Positions 59,030 through 64,000 of a DNA stretch of 64,000 nucleotides are shown here, in pieces. Under the pieces are notes generated by a model that worked only from the letters and a program-made list of their open reading frames with translations, made no database searches and was not told where the DNA came from. Where the stretch lies: contig NZ_FOQY01000007.1 in NCBI RefSeq assembly GCF_900113865.1, positions 124,001 to 188,000 of the forward strand, given 5' to 3'. The stretch is from Streptosporangium canum (GTDB lineage Bacteria; Actinomycetota; Actinomycetes; Streptosporangiales; Streptosporangiaceae). How positions within the stretch are numbered: position 1 is the first letter of the stretch; every line of letters begins with the position of its first letter. The position numbers and the translations under genes were made by a program.

Positions 59030-60151
59030 TCAGCCGCCGTGGCTCCCGTCCAGCATCCGCTCGATCGCGGCCCGGTGCATGACCAGGTCGTCGGGGTCTT
59101 CGGGCATGGGCTGCTCGCCGAAGTGGATGCGCCGGTGCCAGACGCGGGCCATGATGACGCCGTGCCGGAGCGCGGCGTACATCTCGTAGAACTCCATGTC
59201 ACGCGGCCGGTAGCCGGTGATCTCCTGGTAGGTCCGGCAGACGTCCTCACGCCGCATGAAATCCGGCAGGCCGGGCAGCCCGAAGACCTGGGCGACCTCC
59301 TGGAAGAACTGGTGCAGGAAGATCATCCAGGCGATGTCCAGCTCGCGGGGGGCGACGGTGGCCATCTCCCAGTCCAGCACCGCCACCGGGGTGAAGTCCC
59401 GGTACATCACGTTTCCGATGCGCGCGTCGCCCCAGCTCAGCACGGCGGGTCCGGGGGCGGCGGGCCAGTGCTCCTCCAGCCAGGCGAACGCCCGCTCCAG
59501 CACCGGGATCCGCATCGAGCCGTGCGCCCACTCGTAGTAGGCCCGCTGGTCGTCGACGTGCCTGCGCAGGGCGGCGGATCCGCCGGACCCGCCGGGCGCC
59601 ACCGTCTCGAGCTCCTCGGCGGTGAACGGGGTGTCGTGCAGCCTGGCCAGGATCTCGACGCTCTGCCGTTGCAGCCGGTCCCTGTCGGCCCGGGAGGCGT
59701 CGAGCAGCCAGCCCTCGAAGGTGTAGGGCACCACGTCCGGCGGCACGTCGCCGGCGAGCCGTTCCATCACGAAGAACGGCGTGCCCAGCGGCCCGGGATC
59801 GGGTTCGAACCAGAGGGTGCGCGGGGCGGGCACCCCGGCGCGCTCCCTGACCATCCGCATGACCTCGAACTGCTTGCCGAGGTCGTAGTCCGGGAAGACC
59901 GGGACCGCCTCGCTCGCCGGGGCCATCCGGGCGGCGCACCCGACCTCCCGCCTGCCTTCGGGGGAGTCCCAGGAGGCGTCGAAGAGCAGGGTCTCGCTGG
60001 ACATGCCGTTGCCCGAGGGCTGCGACAGCCGCGACACCGCGACGGGACGGCCCAGGCGGCCGGTGAGCCAGGATCGCACCCGCTCACGCAGCTCGCCGAG
60101 GTCGCGGGTGGAGGTGCGCATCTGTCCGGCCTGGCCGCCCTGCTCGTCCAT
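59030..60151 (-). CDS. aminoglycoside phosphotransferase-like (APH) family protein
   Basis: 373 aa from ATG 60151, where GGAGG lies five bases upstream; GTG 60178 is the alternative. Kinase-like fold: FFVMERLAGDVPPDVVPYTF, catalytic loop VLSWGDARIGNVMYRDFTP (the Asp in WGDARIGN), and metal-binding VAVLDWEMATVAPRELDIAW. The C-terminal part, FYEMYAALRHGVIMARVWHR, resembles actinobacterial fatty-acid/acyl-CoA-dehydrogenase-linked APH proteins. The substrate is unknown, and resistance function should not be assumed. Confidence 0.88.
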   Translation of the reverse strand: MDEQGGQAGQMRTSTRDLGELRERVRSWLTGRLGRPVAVSRLSQPSGNGMSSETLLFDASWDSPEGRREVGCAARMAPASEAVPVFPDYDLGKQFEVMRMVRERAGVPAPRTLWFEPDPGPLGTPFFVMERLAGDVPPDVVPYTFEGWLLDASRADRDRLQRQSVEILARLHDTPFTAEELETVAPGGSGGSAALRRHVDDQRAYYEWAHGSMRIPVLERAFAWLEEHWPAAPGPAVLSWGDARIGNVMYRDFTPVAVLDWEMATVAPRELDIAWMIFLHQFFQEVAQVFGLPGLPDFMRREDVCRTYQEITGYRPRDMEFYEMYAALRHGVIMARVWHRRIHFGEQPMPEDPDDLVMHRAAIERMLDGSHGG

Positions 60152-60328
60152 CGCGCCCTCCGGGGTGGCGTGCGTCACACGTCGATGGGCACAGTCGTAT
60201 ACCTGCGATCAAGGGCTTGTCCATCTAAAGTTCACCTGCCCGCGGGACCGGAGCCGGATTTCCGGTCATGTCCGGGTCAGGGTGCGGTAGCCGTACCCTT
60301 GACGTGAAGACCAATCCGAGTAGGGGCC

Positions 60329-61654
60329 GTGATGAGTTCAGCCGGAGAGGGCCTGTCTCGTCCGTTACCCGAGCAGGTTCGCTTACACGTCGTGGAGCTG
60401 GCGTCCCAGATCCTGGGGTCGATGCCCGCCTCCGCCGTGCCCCTGCCCCTGCGGGGGATCGCCAGGTTCGACCCGCGTAAACGCGCCAAACTGGGCAGTG
60501 CGCCGATCGCCGCCCAGCTGGAGAGCGACAAGAAGTTCCGCGAGCTGGTCGCCGAGACGCTGAGCGCGGGCTGGCCGGAGCTGGTGGCCAGCCTCGCCGA
60601 GGGCGTCATGCCGCCGGCCGCAGAGCCCGTCCTGGTCGCCGCCGCCGCCTATCTGACCCGGCCGCCGGGCTGGGCGGGGATGGTGGAGATCGCCCGCGCG
60701 GACCTGGAGCAGTCGGTCGCGGCGGCGGAGGGCTCGGCCCAGGAGCAGACCCTCACCCGGCTGCGCGAGCAGCTGGCCGCACAGAAGAGCGCCGCCAAGG
60801 AGGAGTCCGACCGGCTGCGCGAGCAGCTCAAGACGGCCCGTTCGGAGATCTCCGACCTCCGCCGCAAACTGCACGACGCCCGCGAGCGGGCCAAGGCGGC
60901 CGACGCGCGGGCCGCCGAGGTGGAGGAGGCCGCGCAGGAGGTCAAGGCCGCCGCCGCGTCGGCGGGAAGCGCGGGGGAGAGCGAGCTGCGCCGCCTCCGT
61001 GAGCGCGTGGCCGACGCCGAGCGGCAGCTGGAGGCCACCCGCCGGGCCGCCCGCGAGGGCCGGAGCGTGGAGGACACCAAGGTCCGCATGCTGCTCGACG
61101 CCCTCCAGGACGCCGCCGCCGGGCTGCGCCGGGAGCTCGCCCTGCCCTCCAGCATCAACCGGCCCGCCGACTCGGTGGCCTCGGTCGCGCCCGGCAGGCA
61201 GGGGGTCCAGGCGGTGCCCGCCAGGGCGCTCGCCGACGACGACCCGGTCCTTCTCGACCAGTTGCTCGCCCTGCCGCAGATCCACCTGATCGTGGACGGC
61301 TACAACGTGACCAAGACCGGCTACGGCACGCTCACCCTCGCCGACCAGCGCAACCGCCTGCTCACCGGGCTCGGCGCGCTGTACGCGCAGACGCGCACCG
61401 AGCTGACCTGCGTCTTCGACGGCGCCGAGCTGAACGGCCCGGTCCCGGTGTCGGCTCCCCGGGGAGTCCGGGTGATGTTCAGCGCCCCCGGCCAGATCGC
61501 CGACGACCTGATCCGTCAGCTGGTCCGCGCCGAACCCGCCGGCCGTGCCATCGCGGTGGTCTCCTCCGACCGCGAGGTGGCCGAGTCGGTCCGCCGGATG
61601 GGCGCGCGGCCGGTCCCGTCGGTTCTGCTTCTGCGACGGCTTGGGCGCGGCTGA
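60329..61654 (+). CDS. NYN-domain (PIN-like) RNase family protein with coiled coil
   Basis: 441 aa from GTG 60329 or ATG 60332. N-terminal ~130 residues form an unknown domain (SRPLPEQVRLHVVELASQIL, KFRELVAETLSAGWPELVAS). Residues ~130-250 are a coiled coil of Arg/Ala/Glu heptads. The C-terminal ~150 residues are a YacP-like NYN domain: IHLIVDGYNVTKTGYGTLTL, LTCVFDGAEL, APGQIADDLIRQLV, and AIAVVSSDREVAESVRRMGA with conserved acidic residues for metal binding. It may process RNA; the target is unknown. Confidence 0.9.
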   Translation: MMSSAGEGLSRPLPEQVRLHVVELASQILGSMPASAVPLPLRGIARFDPRKRAKLGSAPIAAQLESDKKFRELVAETLSAGWPELVASLAEGVMPPAAEPVLVAAAAYLTRPPGWAGMVEIARADLEQSVAAAEGSAQEQTLTRLREQLAAQKSAAKEESDRLREQLKTARSEISDLRRKLHDARERAKAADARAAEVEEAAQEVKAAAASAGSAGESELRRLRERVADAERQLEATRRAAREGRSVEDTKVRMLLDALQDAAAGLRRELALPSSINRPADSVASVAPGRQGVQAVPARALADDDPVLLDQLLALPQIHLIVDGYNVTKTGYGTLTLADQRNRLLTGLGALYAQTRTELTCVFDGAELNGPVPVSAPRGVRVMFSAPGQIADDLIRQLVRAEPAGRAIAVVSSDREVAESVRRMGARPVPSVLLLRRLGRG

Positions 61655-61700
61655 ACCTTTTGGCCTTATGGTGCATCGGATCACACTGGAGGTTGATTCG

Positions 61701-62315
61701 ATGCAGAAGATCATCGCACTGGTCTGCGCCGCCCTCGTGGCCGGTACGGCCGCCGCCGCCCCGGGCATCCCCAAGGGCTTCCTGCTGTACGAGAAGGCCG
61801 CGGCCACGAAGGACCGCGACCCCGAGACCAACTGGAAGGTCAGCGACTCGCCGAAGGCGCGGTTCGCGGTCGACCCGTGTGGCAGGGGCGCCGTCGGCAA
61901 GGCGGGCCGGGTGGCCGTACGGACGGTGAGGTTCACCGGTGTGCCGGACTTCATGAAGGTCGAGCAGGTGCTTCTGTACGGCTCCAGGGCGGCCGCGGAG
62001 CAGGCCATGGCCCAGGTCCGCGCGGCGCTGTCCGCGTGCGGCGCGAAGAGCGGCGGAGGCTCCGGCTACCGCTACGCCTCCGCCGCCGTGGCCGGTCTCG
62101 GAGACGACGCCCTGAAGGTCTCCGGGCAGGTCTACTACGGCAAGAAGGCCGGCATCGGGGGAGACCGGAGCGTGGTGGTCCGCAAGGGGAACGCGGTGCT
62201 GGTCTACCTCCGGGCCGGGGAGTACGCCAAGCCGGTCAAGCGGGACTGGGCCGACCAGTTGGCGGACGCCTCCCGGATGACCGCGAAGATCTGCGGGATC
62301 GCCACCTGCGCGTAA
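61701..62315 (+). CDS. secreted protein of unknown function
   Basis: 204 aa from ATG 61701, with GGAGG eight bases upstream. Signal peptide KIIALVCAALVAGTAAAAPG. The mature chain has Cys in FAVDPCGRGA, ALSACGAKSG, and KICGIATCA, so two disulfides are likely. Alternating strand pattern (AVRTVRFTGVPDFMKVEQVL; DALKVSGQVYYGKKAGIGGD; VLVYLRAGEYA) resembles the sensor-like domains of actinomycete exported proteins (PknH-like), but I cannot name a family. It is followed 85 bp later by an NlpC/P60 gene. Confidence 0.82.
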   Translation: MQKIIALVCAALVAGTAAAAPGIPKGFLLYEKAAATKDRDPETNWKVSDSPKARFAVDPCGRGAVGKAGRVAVRTVRFTGVPDFMKVEQVLLYGSRAAAEQAMAQVRAALSACGAKSGGGSGYRYASAAVAGLGDDALKVSGQVYYGKKAGIGGDRSVVVRKGNAVLVYLRAGEYAKPVKRDWADQLADASRMTAKICGIATCA

Positions 62316-62400
62316 AGAGCAAAACAGCCAAAAAGGTGAGCTAACCCTTACTGGTTCTGTACTATTCCGCCCAGGTCTTTGCACTGGGGGAGGCGGCGTC
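62316..62400 (+). other. NlpC/P60 gene upstream region
   Basis: Short AT-richer leader (CAAAACAGCCAAAAAGGTGA). It is too short for a ydaO-type c-di-AMP riboswitch, which often precedes NlpC/P60 genes in actinomycetes. Confidence 0.35.
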
Positions 62401-63393
62401 GTGGCCGTGGCGGGTATGCCGGGTGGGTTCGGGCGGATGCCGATGGCCGTGGGGGTGGCGCTCGCGCTGTTCCTGCTACCGGTCGGCGGTGCCTTCGCCG
62501 AACCGAAGCCGACCGTCGCCCAGGCCAAGAAGAAGCTGGAGAAGCTCAACGACCAGGCCGACAAGATCGTCGAGAAGTACAACCAGGCGGGCGAGAAGCT
62601 GAAGAAGGCCCGCAAGAAGTACCGGACGCTGAACGGCGAGCTCACGCGCCAGAACGCCAAGGTCGCCGGGCTGCGCCAGGAGCTCGTCACGATGGCGGTC
62701 AGCAGCTACCAGCTCGGCGGGGTGAGCGGTTGGGAGGGCATGATGAACAAGCCCGATCCCGGAACGCTGCTGAGCGGCCTGGCCGCCGTCGACCAGATGG
62801 CCGCCTCCCGTGCCCTGTCCCTGGGCGCCTTCGACGAGGCGAACAAGCTGCTGCGCGTGAGCCGCGACACGGCCAAGGAGGCCCTGGCCGAGGCCGACAA
62901 GACACGTGACGAACTGGCCGCGGAGAAGGCCAAGGTCGAGAAGATGGTGAAGGCCCAGACCAAGCTGCTGCGCGAGCTCGGCACCTTCCGGACCGGCAAT
63001 CCCAACAGCACCGGGATCCAGTACAACGGCCCGGCCTCGGGCAATGCCCGGGCCGCCCTGGCCTTCGCCTTCGCCCAGGTCGGCAAGCCCTACCAGTACG
63101 GCGGCACGGGCCCGGGGGGCTGGGACTGCTCCGGCCTCGTGCAGGCCGCCTGGCGCAGCGGCGGCGTCAGCCTTCCCCGCACGACCTGGGAGCAGTGGAG
63201 CTGGGGCGCGAGCCGCAAGGTCTCCGTGAGCGAGCTCCAGGCCGGGGACCTCATCTTCAGCGAGGGGCTGGGCCATGTGAGCCTCTACGCGGGCAACGGC
63301 AAGATCGTCCACGCCCCGCAGACCGGAGACGTCGTCAAGGTCGTCCCTCTGTCGGCCTACGGCCGCCGCCTGGTCGGGGCCGTCCGCCCCTGA
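62401..63393 (+). CDS. RipC-like NlpC/P60 peptidoglycan endopeptidase
   Basis: 330 aa from GTG 62401 with GGGGGAG upstream. Signal peptide (GVALALFLLPVGGAFAEP), a long coiled coil (~35-200, Lys/Glu/Ala-rich: KLEKLNDQADKIVEKYNQAG), and a C-terminal NlpC/P60 domain: YGGTGPGGWDCSGLVQAAWR (Cys), GHVSLYAGNGKIVHAPQTGD (His). The coiled coil is the autoinhibitory or FtsEX-binding arm seen in RipC (Rv2190c). Cuts cross-bridge stem peptides during division. Its 3' end overlaps that of LemA. Confidence 0.94.
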   Translation: MAVAGMPGGFGRMPMAVGVALALFLLPVGGAFAEPKPTVAQAKKKLEKLNDQADKIVEKYNQAGEKLKKARKKYRTLNGELTRQNAKVAGLRQELVTMAVSSYQLGGVSGWEGMMNKPDPGTLLSGLAAVDQMAASRALSLGAFDEANKLLRVSRDTAKEALAEADKTRDELAAEKAKVEKMVKAQTKLLRELGTFRTGNPNSTGIQYNGPASGNARAALAFAFAQVGKPYQYGGTGPGGWDCSGLVQAAWRSGGVSLPRTTWEQWSWGASRKVSVSELQAGDLIFSEGLGHVSLYAGNGKIVHAPQTGDVVKVVPLSAYGRRLVGAVRP

Positions 63394-63934
63394 CGCCCCC
63401 TCCGTCCGGTGCCCGGAAGTACTCGCGTCGCGCGAAGCCGGTCACGCCTGCCACGATGTTGGCCGGGGCCATCTGGATCACGTTGTTGTAGATGAGGACG
63501 GCGTCGTCGTGGTGTCGCCGGGAGGAGGCGATCCGGTTCTCGGCGGCGGCCAGTTCCTCCCGTAGCTCGGCGAAGTGCCGGTCGGCCCGCAGGCCGGGGT
63601 GGGACTCGGCCACCTCGAACAGGTCCCGCAGCGCCCCGGACAGCGTGGTCTCGGCGACCGCCCGCTCGGCACGGGTCTGGGCGCCGACCGCCCGGGAGCG
63701 CGTGGCGAGCACCGCCTCCAGAGCCTGCCGCTCGTGGGCGGCGTAGCCCCGCACGGTCTCCACCAGGTCCGGGACGAGCTCGTGACGGTGCTTGAGCTGC
63801 ACGTCGACCTGGGCCCAGGCGCTGTCCACCGCGCCGTGCTTGCGGACCAGCCCGTTGTAGGTCGAGACGATGAGCAGGACGAGGAGCAGCACGAGGACCA
63901 GGGCGAGAAAGACGAGAACGGCCTGAGTGACCAA
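63335..63934 (-). CDS. LemA family membrane protein
   Basis: 199 aa from TTG 63934, with GGGAGG 6 nt upstream; an ATG at 63994 would add 20 Arg/Ala-rich residues. N-terminal helix (VFLALVLVLLLVLLIVSTYN), then GAVDSAWAQVDVQLKHRHEL, VPDLVETVRGYAAHERQALE, and DDAVLIYNNVIQMAPANIVA, the LemA pattern. Function unknown. The Gly/Arg-rich tail GVRGGRPRPGGGRRPTEGRP lies inside the region that overlaps the NlpC/P60 gene. Confidence 0.9.
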   Translation of the reverse strand: MVTQAVLVFLALVLVLLLVLLIVSTYNGLVRKHGAVDSAWAQVDVQLKHRHELVPDLVETVRGYAAHERQALEAVLATRSRAVGAQTRAERAVAETTLSGALRDLFEVAESHPGLRADRHFAELREELAAAENRIASSRRHHDDAVLIYNNVIQMAPANIVAGVTGFARREYFRAPDGGGVRGGRPRPGGGRRPTEGRP

Positions 63935-64000
63935 CGGGAGCCTCCCGGGGAGAGTGGCGGCGTGCGCGGACCCGGTCCGCCGCGCGGCCCCCATCTGACC

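Noticed and set aside
59805-59830. GTTCGAACC resembling a tRNA T-loop
   Set aside because: It lies within the phosphotransferase coding sequence with no acceptor or anticodon stems around it.
62316-62400. ydaO-type c-di-AMP riboswitch before the NlpC/P60 gene
   Set aside because: The gap is only 85 bp, shorter than the aptamer, and lacks its conserved stems.
1-64000. CRISPR array, transposase or prophage
   Set aside because: The repeats found are tandem without spacers, and no transposase, integrase, or phage structural proteins were seen.

Overview
The window is chromosomal DNA of a high-GC Gram-positive actinomycete. It shows very high GC, frequent GTG/TTG starts, a GlnE/GlnA1 pair, actinobacterial QcrC-QcrA-QcrB and CtaC-D-E-F subunits, PspAA/PspAB, LysX and several actinobacteria-only DUFs (DUF4191, DUF3043). 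From memory, the order glnE-glnA-RDD-DUF4191-lipA-lipB-epimerase-sucB-pepA-cobS-DUF3043-erpA-adenosine kinase-ctaC-qcr-trpD-exonuclease-NlpC/P60 follows the Mycobacterium tuberculosis block from about Rv2190c to Rv2221c. Extra blocks are inserted here. The style fits Streptosporangiales (Streptosporangium/Nonomuraea type), but that placement is inference. No rRNA, tRNA, CRISPR array, transposase or phage gene was seen, so this is mostly core chromosome with small accessory insertions.

Layout. 1-6.7 kb: the 3' end of glnE, a membrane protein, an F420-type oxidoreductase, an NlpC/P60 hydrolase, a small lipoprotein gene broken by an amber codon, a WxL-like secreted protein with a frame-broken DUF916-like partner, and glnA1 with a GlnR-type operator upstream. 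7-21 kb: RDD protein, methyltransferase, DUF4191, an inserted GH3 beta-glucosidase, lipA, lipB, peptidase E, a TIGR01777 epimerase, sucB, lpd and pepA; this is lipoate synthesis together with its user, the 2-oxoacid dehydrogenase complex. 21-26 kb: a GntR/DUF1648 pair with a clear palindromic operator, a CPBP protease, and cobS and cobU, both carrying repeat-derived expansions. 26-29.7 kb: a small conserved ORF, an aldo/keto reductase, a SMI1/KNR4 membrane protein and DUF3043.

29.8-37.2 kb holds the most interesting unit: pspA-pspAA-htpX-pspAB-(DUF998-alpha/beta hydrolase)-lysX. These are six same-strand genes with gaps of -4, 9, 4, 4 and about 40 bp. The unit joins phage-shock membrane stress proteins to lysyl-phosphatidylglycerol synthesis and a candidate hydrolase for the same lipid. 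A Ser/Thr kinase with an extracellular propeller-like domain and a SIMPL protein follow.

40.6-58.9 kb: nadA, erpA, an adenosine-kinase-like PfkB enzyme, a cysteine desulfurase-TusA-CBS operon, ctaC-ctaD-ctaF, an L,D-transpeptidase, the reverse-strand ctaE-qcrC-qcrA-qcrB operon (complex III-IV supercomplex), a response-regulator-like protein, trpD, an orphan histidine kinase, a stand-alone AsnC ligand domain and a DEDDh-exonuclease/GIY-YIG fusion. 59-64 kb: a phosphotransferase, a NYN-domain protein, a secreted protein, a RipC-like NlpC/P60 hydrolase and LemA.
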